Assembly (NCBI GenBank): GCA_025357895.1
Contig: JANYLL010000075.1
Location: 1-5,194 of the forward strand
Reading direction: 5' to 3'
Origin: Ignavibacteriota bacterium
GTDB taxonomy: Bacteria > Bacteroidota > Ignavibacteria > Palsa-1295
Length of the DNA: 5,194 nucleotides
Position numbers and translations under genes: made by a program. Shown piece after piece: positions 1 through 5,194 of the stretch. The notes below the pieces were generated by a model that was not told where the DNA came from, made no database searches, and saw only the letters and a program-made list of their open reading frames with translations. Position 1 is the stretch's first letter. Every line of letters begins with the position of its first letter.

Positions 1-2
1 CA

Positions 3-509
3 GAAACTCCCAATACCTTACTTAACAATTTCAAATCCACGATCGAAGTTCTTGATGCTGCAAATTATACAAAATGCTTTATCAGTTCTAAAGATTCTTC
101 GGCGACTTCCGAAAAGCTTACGTATAGTTTTACTCCGCGCTCGGGACTGGATGCTGCCTCACGTAGCCTTTTCGATCTCTGGAATGTTCAATCGGAACAG
201 AATTTTATGACCAAGCTCAGATCCTCACTTGTTGCAAACCCGCGATTAACGGTAATGTTTACGAATAGCAGTACCGACCAATCGAACTCGAATTCTGCCC
301 GGATCAAGTCCGACTATCTTATTCTCCTGCCTGTGCAGTCGAACTCATCTCTTCCTGCTTCGATCAGCGGTTCCTTGATCTTACAAGTGGTGTTGGTAAT
401 AACCGAGCAGGCAACGAAGGAATGGCGAATAGTGAATTGGTCTGATTTTGCACCGCCTTCGGGAAACTCGAAAACTTCTACCGATCTTAAGGTGCAGTTG
501 AGTTCGTGA
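3..509 (+). CDS. 3' part of a probable NTF2/SnoaL-like protein, 5' end outside the window
   Basis: The frame is open from the first complete codon at position 3 to a TGA at 507-509, giving 168 residues with no start in view that is clearly the real one. The ATG at 207 is internal: the upstream codons read as normal protein with no stop. The visible part begins with a helical stretch (TPNTLLNNFKSTIEVLDAAN, then YTKCF), has a central FDLWN motif, and ends in a beta-rich half closing with EWRIVNWSDF. This order (helix, acidic/aromatic centre, strands, terminal W-x-I-x-x-W) is typical of small NTF2-like proteins and resembles the next gene's product, which ends PWQAIRWRDE. The missing N-terminus probably carries a signal peptide, as the neighbour's does, but this cannot be seen. 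Its stop overlaps the next start (TGATG), so the two are probably co-transcribed. Function unknown; the fold assignment is inference from pattern, not from an alignment. Confidence 0.75.
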   Translation, partial: ETPNTLLNNFKSTIEVLDAANYTKCFISSKDSSATSEKLTYSFTPRSGLDAASRSLFDLWNVQSEQNFMTKLRSSLVANPRLTVMFTNSSTDQSNSNSARIKSDYLILLPVQSNSSLPASISGSLILQVVLVITEQATKEWRIVNWSDFAPPSGNSKTSTDLKVQLSS

Positions 510-1036
510 TGCTCACTACATTTACTCATATCTGCAAAAGATACGCAATGCGTATAGCAGTTCTTTTTTTTATTACTGTTGTAATTTCCTGCAATCCGTT
601 TGCTCCGGCAATTGACAACACAATTTCGCAAAGTGGCTTTAGTGCTGATTCGATCAATGGATTCTTCGAAGTCTTTCGTGCAGCATATCAATTTAAGGAT
701 ACGACGATCTACGGCAAATTGCTTGCACCAAATTTCGTTTTCAGTTATCGAAATTATGATCGGGGACTTGATTTAGAATGGGGGCGTGATGAGGAAATGC
801 AGGCAACTGCCTCGCTCTTTGCATCCAGTGAATCGCTTGATCTGCTCTGGGGAAATATACTCGATTCCAGCGGGACAGATACGCTCTATGATATTACCCG
901 TTCCTTCTCGCTTGATATTATCCTGAATTCCACTGAGCCGTTACATGTAGATGGCAGAGCGATCTTCAGTCTGGCGCGTCGGACAAAGAACGATCCATGG
1001 CAGGCAATACGTTGGCGGGATGAATCGAATTTTTAG
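509..1036 (+). CDS. Small predicted lipoprotein, NTF2/SnoaL-like
   Basis: The product is about 175 residues with an N-terminal lipoprotein signal: a short basic region (CKRYAMR), a hydrophobic core (IAVLFFITVV) and a lipobox V-I-S-C followed by N. The cysteine would be lipidated and the protein anchored to a membrane, facing the periplasm or the outside. After the lipobox come a helical segment (SINGFFEVFRAAYQFKD), a YGKLLAPNFVFSY segment, a central WGRDEEM, and strands ending in PWQAIRWRDE, a pattern shared with the upstream gene and suggestive of an NTF2-like domain. The start is uncertain: the ATG at 509 overlaps the upstream stop and suggests translational coupling, GTG at 506 adds one residue, and the ATG at 548 gives a minimal signal peptide starting MRIAVLFF. 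No good Shine-Dalgarno sequence precedes any of them. The specific function is unknown. The gene ends 18 bases before a large inverted repeat. Confidence 0.8.
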   Translation: MLTTFTHICKRYAMRIAVLFFITVVISCNPFAPAIDNTISQSGFSADSINGFFEVFRAAYQFKDTTIYGKLLAPNFVFSYRNYDRGLDLEWGRDEEMQATASLFASSESLDLLWGNILDSSGTDTLYDITRSFSLDIILNSTEPLHVDGRAIFSLARRTKNDPWQAIRWRDESNF

Positions 1037-1054
1037 GAAAAAACGATTTCTTGT

Positions 1055-1178
1055 CATGTCATTGCGAGGAGTCGTGTAGCGACGACGAAGCAATCCCCTG
1101 AAAAATTGTAGAATGTTATGTCTATTTGATGATAAGGGGATTGCTTCGTCGGACTAAAGTCCTCCTCGCAATGACATG
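1055..1178. repeat. Composite inverted repeat with nested hairpins in each arm
   Basis: The left arm (1055-1098) and right arm (1136-1178) are reverse complements over their outer 17 bases (CATGTCATTGCGAGGAG) and inner 16 bases (CGACGAAGCAATCCCC), around a 37-base AT-rich centre. Between these perfect blocks each arm has a short non-matching middle of 10-11 bases. Each middle is itself self-complementary: GTCG-tgtag-CGAC on the left and GGACT-aa-AGTCC on the right. The folded strand would therefore form a long stem with two side hairpins (a cross shape). It fills most of the gap between the lipoprotein and lyase genes. From memory, ATTGCGAGGAG...GAAGCAATCCC repeats are scattered in many environmental genomes as REP/MITE-like elements; I could not search for this. 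It may also attenuate transcription, but no T-run follows either arm. Confidence 0.9.
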
Positions 1179-1198
1179 TTTAAAAATAGTCATCTTAA

Positions 1199-3067
1199 AT
1201 GCAAATTATTAGCAACATAAAACTCGCAATAAAAAGGCTCGGTATTGGCGGCACACTAATATTGCTTGCCCAAAAGCGTGCCAAGAAGCAGAGGCTTATA
1301 AAGCTTTTGCAAACATATCCGGGCGTCGCAAAACTAAGCAAAGTTGTAGTTCGGACATTCCCGTCCGACAGCGAAGAGACCTCCCGGACGGACAGGAATG
1401 TCCGCCCTACTGAAGAAGAGATAGCTACTATCACTGAACGAGCTGATGAAATGCTGCGTGATGATAATTATTTTTTTACATTTATTCATCATCTTAAGGG
1501 TATTCCCGATCCATGGAATTACGATCCGATCGAAAAAAAGTATTGGCAGAAAAAAAACTATGAAGAGACACAAGTTCATTCCGGAGATACTCCCAAAGAT
1601 GTAAAGATCGTCTGGGAGATCAATCGCTTCAAATATTTACCACTTCTTGCGCAGGCTGCGTATGCTACAAAAGAAAAAAAGTATGCCAATGAAGTTGAAG
1701 CGCGAATACTTTCGTGGATAGATGATAACCCTTTTGGCGGAAGCATAAACTGGTCAAGCCCGCTAGAACTTGCGATACGTGCAATTAGCTGGACTGCTTC
1801 GCTTCGCATTCTTGCCGCAGCAGGTTTCGATATTTCAAAAAATGAAAAGATCACACGAAGTATTTGGCAGCACGCTGCATACCTTAATGCAGAGTTATCC
1901 ACCGATAAGATCGTCAGGTCCAATCATCTCATCGGTGAGACAGCCGGTCTCTATATACTTTCGTCATTTTTTGCTTTTCCTGAAGCAGTATTTTACCGCA
2001 TTAGAGCGAAGAAAATTCTTACCGATTCTATTCTCAAGCAAACATACGCTGATGGAGCAAGCCGCGAATCTTCAGGATGGTATCATACGTTCATTACCGA
2101 TTTTGCCGATCTCGCATTGCGCACTGCAGATACAATCGGTGATAATTTCGATGTAGAATGTACACAGCGGTTCAGGTTAATGACGAGCTATCGCAATTCG
2201 ATAATCCTTCCTGATGGCGATGCCGTCAAATATGGCGATATTGATTTTGGCAAAGCGATTAATCTTCCAACGAAGTGGAAAGAAATGGTATTTGGTGAAA
2301 ATACACTTACTTCCGGAGAGCGTAAAAATTATTTTGAGACAGCAAATCATGTCACTGCAATGCTCGGAAAGAATTATTTCTTTATCCGCGCCGGTGATTT
2401 TGGCTGGGGCGGAGACGGATTCTCTTCTCATGCGCATGACGATTTCCTTTCACCTATCCTCGCAATGGATGGCGTAAATATTCTCGTCGATCCCGGGACG
2501 TATGTTTATAACGGCTCGCCTGAAGAGCGTGATGCAGAACGAAGCGCCTCATCCCATAATGGAGTGATCATTTCTGATTCCGAATCACAAACCACGAATC
2601 ACGAACCACGATTAAAGCTCAGTTTCGGTTGGATCAAAACTCGCCCGAACGCATATATTGAAAGCTGCTTCACCAGCGAGAACGAGATCACTGCACAAGC
2701 TATTTATGGAGAATGGATGATCGAGCATCAGCGAAAATTTATTCTCACAAATAATAGCTTTACTCTAGAAGATCATCTGCATTTTCAAGCTAATAGATCG
2801 CTTGAATGGAATTTCCATTTTCATCCGCGATGGCGGCTTGAAAAGATCAGCCCACAGAAATTTACCTTGCGCGATTATGTAAATAATTATTACGAATTTG
2901 AACTTTCAGGTATTGATGCTGAGTTAGAACTCCTTCAATACGATTTTTATCCATCATATATGAGAAAATCGAAGGCATGGAAATTGCGGATGCGGAGTTC
3001 GATACCTGCAGGTGAAGAACGGAATGCGATATTTGTTTTGAGCCATTCCCCTCTCGAGAGGGGTTAG
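1199..3067 (+). CDS. Heparinase II/III-family protein (polysaccharide lyase-like)
   Basis: The 622-residue protein has the two-domain layout of heparinase II/III proteins. An alpha-helical toroid domain (about residues 75-350) includes DVKIVWEINRF, INWSSPLELAIRAISW and NHLIGE; a beta-sandwich domain (about 384-615) includes SSHAHDDF, ILVDPGTYVYNG and SSHN. The family cleaves uronic-acid glycosidic bonds by beta-elimination. Candidate active-site residues are N242/H243, Y295 and H411 or H413, placed by analogy with known heparinases and needing an alignment. No signal peptide is visible (start MQIISNIKLAIKRLG), as in versions encoded in exopolysaccharide clusters, where the role is probably polymer processing rather than feeding. 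The ATG at 1199 directly follows an in-frame TAA, so no longer start exists in this frame; there is no Shine-Dalgarno. Two oddities: residues 50-71 are encoded by a palindromic repeat, and the last eight residues (SHSPLERG) and the stop come from another repeat copy. Natural substrate unknown. Confidence 0.9.
   Translation: MQIISNIKLAIKRLGIGGTLILLAQKRAKKQRLIKLLQTYPGVAKLSKVVVRTFPSDSEETSRTDRNVRPTEEEIATITERADEMLRDDNYFFTFIHHLKGIPDPWNYDPIEKKYWQKKNYEETQVHSGDTPKDVKIVWEINRFKYLPLLAQAAYATKEKKYANEVEARILSWIDDNPFGGSINWSSPLELAIRAISWTASLRILAAAGFDISKNEKITRSIWQHAAYLNAELSTDKIVRSNHLIGETAGLYILSSFFAFPEAVFYRIRAKKILTDSILKQTYADGASRESSGWYHTFITDFADLALRTADTIGDNFDVECTQRFRLMTSYRNSIILPDGDAVKYGDIDFGKAINLPTKWKEMVFGENTLTSGERKNYFETANHVTAMLGKNYFFIRAGDFGWGGDGFSSHAHDDFLSPILAMDGVNILVDPGTYVYNGSPEERDAERSASSHNGVIISDSESQTTNHEPRLKLSFGWIKTRPNAYIESCFTSENEITAQAIYGEWMIEHQRKFILTNNSFTLEDHLHFQANRSLEWNFHFHPRWRLEKISPQKFTLRDYVNNYYEFELSGIDAELELLQYDFYPSYMRKSKAWKLRMRSSIPAGEERNAIFVLSHSPLERG
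1346..1410. repeat. Palindromic repeat in frame inside the lyase gene
   Basis: The arms 1346-1367 and 1389-1410 are reverse complements at 19 of 22 positions (shared core CGGACATTCC), around a 21-base loop. The element starts exactly on codon 50 (GTA) and covers about 22 codons with no stop in the reading frame. It encodes a polar, charged stretch running from VVRTFPSDSEE to TDRNVRPT, between the basic N-terminal region and the first recognisable helix of the lyase domain (TEEEIATITERADEML). GTAGGGCGGACATTCCTGTCCG-type repeats are, from memory, dispersed in several environmental bacterial groups. The placement suggests a repeat that inserted into a tolerant linker and was kept because it preserved the frame, comparable in principle to the palindromic elements found inside Rickettsia genes. 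Confidence 0.8.
2581..2611. repeat. Short tandem repeat, 14-base unit, about 2.2 copies, inside the lyase gene
   Basis: CGAATCACAAACCA (2581-2594) is followed directly by CGAATCACGAACCA (2595-2608), one mismatch, and then CGA. It lies in the lyase gene just after the conserved SSHN motif and encodes ESQTTNHEPR, probably a surface loop between strands. A 14-base unit does not preserve the frame by itself, so any expansion must have been compensated or the similarity is partly chance. Confidence 0.5.
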
Positions 3068-3074
3068 GGGTGAG
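3046..3074. repeat. CTCGAG palindrome repeat, copy 1 (forward orientation)
   Basis: A perfect 16-base palindrome, CCCCTCTCGAGAGGGG (3048-3063), is followed by TTAGGGGTGAG. The TAG at 3065-3067 is the stop codon of the lyase gene, so the repeat replaces that gene's original end and contributes the terminal residues S-P-L-E-R-G. It marks the left side of the DUF559 gene. Two more copies of the same family lie to the right of that gene. Confidence 0.85.
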
Positions 3075-3099
3075 TTCTTGGAAATATAAATCAAATTTA

Positions 3100-3558
3100 A
3101 TGAATAGAGAAATACTTCCATACGACCCATATTTAAAAGAACTTGCGAGAAAACTTCGCAATGAAAGTACGCTTTCTGAAATAATATTATGGAAAAGTCT
3201 CAGGGGCAAGCAAATTCAAGGATACGATTTCCACCGTCCGAAACCCATTCTTTCTTATATCGTGGATTTTTATTGCTCAGAATTAAAACTTGCTATTGAG
3301 ATTGATGGCGTGAGTCATGATTCCGAAGAGAAATGGAAAAAAGATATTAATAGACAAAAAAAACTTGAGAATCTCCGTATTACTTTCTTGCGATTTTCAG
3401 ACTCGGATGTAAAAAGAAATATTGATTCAGTGGTATTTGTAATTGAATCGTGGATTATAAAAAATTCCTCTCTCGAGAGGGGTTTAAGGGGTATGCCATT
3501 GGGCGATGGGAAACTCGGGGAACACACCCCTAGCCCCTCTCGAGAGGGGAGTTTATGA
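3100..3558 (+). CDS. DUF559-domain nuclease (Vsr-like, PD-(D/E)XK fold), probably an inserted gene
   Basis: The first 120 or so of 152 residues match the DUF559 pattern: YDPYLKELARKLRNESTLSE, ILWKSLRGKQIQGYDFHRPK, IVDFYCSELKLAIEIDG, H73, then RQKKLENLRITFLRF and IDSVVFVIESWI. The D56...E67-x-D69 arrangement with H73 fits the restriction-endonuclease-like core shared with very-short-patch-repair (Vsr) endonucleases, so a DNA-nicking or cleaving role is likely; the true target is unknown. The ATG at 3100 was chosen because it gives the usual start of the family; a GTG at 3070 would begin inside repeat copy 1. Residues from about 123 onward (SSLERGLRG... to HTPSPSREGSL) are encoded by repeat copies 2 and 3 plus the spacer between them, and are not part of the domain. 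The stop overlaps the flippase start (ATGA). GC over 3121-3460 is about 34% by hand count, lower than its neighbours. The gene has no obvious role in polysaccharide synthesis. Confidence 0.88.
   Translation: MNREILPYDPYLKELARKLRNESTLSEIILWKSLRGKQIQGYDFHRPKPILSYIVDFYCSELKLAIEIDGVSHDSEEKWKKDINRQKKLENLRITFLRFSDSDVKRNIDSVVFVIESWIIKNSSLERGLRGMPLGDGKLGEHTPSPSREGSL
3465..3495. repeat. CTCGAG palindrome repeat, copy 2 (forward orientation, inside the nuclease gene)
   Basis: CCTCTCTCGAGAGGGG (3467-3482) differs from copy 1 at one base and is followed by TTTAAGGGGTATG, comparable to TTAGGGGTGAG after copy 1. Copies 1 and 2 are therefore direct repeats bracketing a unit of about 450 bases that contains the nuclease domain. 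In the nuclease frame copy 2 encodes S-S-L-E-R-G-L-R-G, immediately after the last domain helix. Confidence 0.85.
3521..3551. repeat. CTCGAG palindrome repeat, copy 3 (inverted orientation)
   Basis: ACACACCCCTAG is followed by the perfect palindrome CCCCTCTCGAGAGGGG (3534-3549). Read on the minus strand the tail is CTAGGGGTGTGT, matching the tails of copies 1 and 2, so this copy is inverted. With copy 2 it forms a large inverted pair around a spacer of about 25 bases. It encodes H-T-P-S-P-S-R-E-G at the end of the nuclease and abuts the flippase start. Confidence 0.85.
3545..3551 (+). promoter_or_regulatory. Possible ribosome binding site of the flippase gene, donated by repeat copy 3
   Basis: AGGGGAG ends three bases before the ATG at 3555. 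Most other starts in the window lack such a sequence. It is made of the right arm of the repeat palindrome, so in the mRNA it could be hidden by pairing with CCCCTCTC at 3534-3541. The spacing is somewhat short for a classical site, and translation of the upstream gene could open the hairpin. Confidence 0.35.
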
Positions 3559-4853
3559 ATCTTCGCCAACATTTATCTACCGGAATCTGGGCGGCTGCCG
3601 ATAAAGGACTGATATTCCTTAACGGCTTCACCATACTTCTAGTCGTCATTGCCGTGCTGCCGCCATCTGAATGGGCGGCGTTTTCGCTGTTCCAATCTAT
3701 TTTCCTGATCATCTGCGTTCTCTCGGATTCCATATTCTTGCAGCCGATGGTGAAGTTCGCAAGCGAACATGAAGCGGAAGTTGAAGAAATTCTTGCCGCA
3801 AGTTTTAATCTTTATACGTTCGTCATGCTCTTCTTCGGCGGTTGCTTCGCCTTTTTTGCCGATGCATGCGCAAAACTTTTTGCAAGCCCTGAACTTGGCA
3901 CAATGCTCGGATGGCTGCCGCTGATTTTGGCGATGAATATTTTCCGGAATGTCGGCATCCGCTATTTGCAGATCAGCTACCGCATCTCGCATATTTTTTG
4001 GGTTGATCTTGCCTTCTTCGGTTCGATCACGCTGATGACGATCCTTGCGAATTCACTTGGACTTTTTCATAGGGCAATGGATTTTGTAATCATTAATCTT
4101 TTGGGAGGAGCGCTTTCAAGTCTTGTGGCAATTCTTTTTGCTCGGAAAGCTTTTATCAAAATGCCGCTATTGAATGTGCCGCGCAATGAATATGGAAAGC
4201 TGCTATCCTTTGCAAAATTTCAGGCCGGGACTTCTGCGCTGCTGACGATTCAGCAATGGGCAGATGTGCTAATCGTCGGAGTCTATGCGCCCGCGTATGT
4301 GGCGCTCTATTCGGCTGCGAAGACGTTGTATCGCTTTTTCGATGCAGTACGTGAAGGCGCAACGCTGTTAATTGTGCCGGTTGCATCGCGGCTGCATACG
4401 AGCGGCGATGAGAAAAAACTTTCTGAGTTGGTGGAGAAAATGCTTTTTCTTGCATTCGCAGCGCTTGTGCCGATCTCGCTTACGCTGGCGCTTGGCTCGG
4501 ATTTGCTGATGAATATTTTTTACAAAGGAAAATTTCCAGGAATTGCGCAAGTCTTTCAGATACTTATCCTGACGGGTTTTACGCTTCCGCTGGCGCTTGT
4601 GGCGACGAACGTCCTTATTGGTATGGGGCGCGTAAAAGGTTTATTCCTCTCCGTACTTGGAGGAACAATAATTTTTTACGGACTCGGCAGATTTCTTACG
4701 CCGACACTAGCTGCAACAGGCATGGCGCTTGCCGTGTTAGCATCTACGACAGCCATCGGCATCTTCGCCTTCATCGCAATGAGAAGAGAACTGAATATCA
4801 GCGCGAAGGGGATTATGCGGGGGATGCGATCGATAAAGATAAAAGGAGAGTGA
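3555..4853 (+). CDS. Polysaccharide flippase (Wzx/MOP superfamily)
   Basis: The 432-residue protein is almost entirely hydrophobic with about 12 membrane segments, for example around residues 10-36, 40-62, 79-109, 118-138, 146-170 and 173-195, two more between about 220 and 285, and four in the last 150 residues. Length, the start MNLRQHLSTGIWAAADKG, the mid-protein YGKLLSFAKF then QQWADVLIVG, and the basic tail fit Wzx-like oligosaccharide flippases, which move lipid-linked sugar units across the inner membrane. Which sugar it carries cannot be told. The start at 3555 overlaps the nuclease stop (ATGA) and follows repeat copy 3 closely; the original upstream sequence of this gene has probably been replaced by the repeat. 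Sampled lines are about half G+C, clearly richer than the nuclease gene. The neighbouring epimerase and lyase support a polysaccharide cluster. A distant multidrug transporter of the same superfamily is the main alternative and is less likely here. Confidence 0.88.
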   Translation: MNLRQHLSTGIWAAADKGLIFLNGFTILLVVIAVLPPSEWAAFSLFQSIFLIICVLSDSIFLQPMVKFASEHEAEVEEILAASFNLYTFVMLFFGGCFAFFADACAKLFASPELGTMLGWLPLILAMNIFRNVGIRYLQISYRISHIFWVDLAFFGSITLMTILANSLGLFHRAMDFVIINLLGGALSSLVAILFARKAFIKMPLLNVPRNEYGKLLSFAKFQAGTSALLTIQQWADVLIVGVYAPAYVALYSAAKTLYRFFDAVREGATLLIVPVASRLHTSGDEKKLSELVEKMLFLAFAALVPISLTLALGSDLLMNIFYKGKFPGIAQVFQILILTGFTLPLALVATNVLIGMGRVKGLFLSVLGGTIIFYGLGRFLTPTLAATGMALAVLASTTAIGIFAFIAMRRELNISAKGIMRGMRSIKIKGE

Positions 4854-4878
4854 AAAAACAAATTTTATATTACTATCT

Positions 4879-5194
4879 ATGATTTCAGTTGTTACAGGTG
4901 GATCGGGTTTTCTTGGAAAAGTTTTAGTTGCCGAGCTGAAAAAAGTCGGACATACGGTTATCAATATAGACAAGAGGAATGGAGTAACTGAAGCCGATAA
5001 ATATATTGAAGGAGATGTGCGAGAGCCTTCGCAGGAAATGATTGAGGCACTCCAAAGCGCAGATAATGTAATTCACTTGGCTGCTAATCAGTTTAACAAA
5101 GATATTCCAAAATGGAAAGAAAAAGAATATTTTTTTTCGACGAACGTAAACGGAACAAAAAAAATACTTGAAGCACTCTCTGTATCAAAAAAAC
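4879..5194 (+). CDS. NAD-dependent sugar epimerase/dehydratase (extended SDR), 5' part
   Basis: Only the first 105 residues lie in the window. They show the extended short-chain dehydrogenase start: a first strand ISVVTGG with the nucleotide-binding GGSGFLG (residues 7-13), an acidic residue at the end of the second strand (INID31), a G-D-V/R segment (GDVRE, 45-49), HLAA (66-69) and the conserved TNVNGTKKILEA. Such enzymes interconvert nucleotide sugars (for example UDP- or GDP-hexoses) in the cytoplasm; the reaction depends on the missing catalytic YxxxK part and the C-terminal domain. The ATG at 4879 begins directly at the first beta strand, the usual start. It lies 25 AT-rich bases after the flippase stop, without a clear Shine-Dalgarno; the AGGAG at 4844-4848 is too far upstream. 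Probably in the same transcription unit as the flippase. Confidence 0.9.
   Translation, partial: MISVVTGGSGFLGKVLVAELKKVGHTVINIDKRNGVTEADKYIEGDVREPSQEMIEALQSADNVIHLAANQFNKDIPKWKEKEYFFSTNVNGTKKILEALSVSKK

Noticed and set aside
314..691. Minus-strand open frame across the two lipoprotein-type genes
   Set aside because: It spans the junction of two + strand genes whose products share a pattern and one of which has a clear lipobox; the antisense protein looks random and cysteine-rich.
1106..1135. Promoter for the lyase gene in the centre of the inverted repeat
   Set aside because: A TTG and a TCTATTTG are present, but the spacing does not fit the Bacteroidota-type promoter and the bacterial sigma-70 match is poor.
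1055..1178. Intrinsic terminator after the lipoprotein gene
   Set aside because: The hairpin is strong, but no T-run follows on either strand, and its arm structure fits a dispersed repeat better. A terminating side effect is possible.
1770..2156. Second + strand open frame of 128 codons inside the lyase gene
   Set aside because: It lies wholly within the conserved lyase domain in another frame and shows no family features.
3070..3099. Upstream GTG start for the DUF559 gene
   Set aside because: It begins inside repeat copy 1, and the extra ten residues do not belong to the family, whose usual start matches the ATG at 3100.
3046..3551. CRISPR-like array from the three CTCGAG repeat copies
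   Set aside because: Copies are unevenly spaced, one is inverted, and the intervals hold coding sequence rather than uniform spacers; no cas gene is present.
3639..3992. Minus-strand open frame of 117 codons opposite the flippase
   Set aside because: The protein is rich in charged residues with no recognisable domain, and the + strand codes for a clear membrane protein; it is a shadow frame.

Overview
The window looks like a piece of a Gram-negative environmental bacterial chromosome, possibly from the Bacteroidota/Chlorobi/Ignavibacteria (FCB) side. The hints are two small lipoprotein-type genes of a kind I associate with that group, few Shine-Dalgarno sequences, moderate GC, and abundant small palindromic repeats in and between genes. 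This placement is inference; there is no rRNA or marker gene. All supported genes are on the + strand.

Layout. Positions 3-509 are the 3' end of a gene cut by the window edge. It is followed, with overlapping stop and start, by a small lipoprotein gene (509-1036). The two proteins look like diverged paralogues, probably with an NTF2/SnoaL-like fold. A 162-base gap then holds one large composite inverted repeat (1055-1178). From 1199 a polysaccharide locus begins: a heparinase II/III-family polysaccharide lyase-like protein (1199-3067), a DUF559 (Vsr-like, PD-(D/E)XK) nuclease (3100-3558), a Wzx-type polysaccharide flippase (3555-4853) and the start of an NAD-dependent sugar epimerase/dehydratase (4879 to the window end). 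The lyase, flippase and epimerase fit a surface or exopolysaccharide assembly cluster: the epimerase makes a sugar-nucleotide precursor, the flippase moves lipid-linked units across the inner membrane, and the lyase-like protein modifies or trims the polymer. The nuclease does not belong to that pathway and looks like an insertion.

The most interesting signal is the repeats. Three unrelated palindromic repeat families occur within about 2.5 kb. One (1055-1178) is intergenic, and each of its arms carries its own different mini-hairpin. One (1346-1410) sits in frame inside the lyase gene and encodes about 22 residues near its N-terminus. One, with core CCCCTCTCGAGAGGGG, occurs three times (3048, 3467, 3534). 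Its copies bracket the DUF559 gene, supply the stop codon of the lyase gene, form the C-terminal tail of the nuclease, and place a purine-rich ribosome-binding-like sequence just before the flippase start. The nuclease core is much more AT-rich (about 34% GC by hand count) than the flippase (about half GC in sampled lines). A nuclease gene travelling with, or acting on, these palindromes is the best candidate here for an under-described system; this is a hypothesis, not something the sequence proves.
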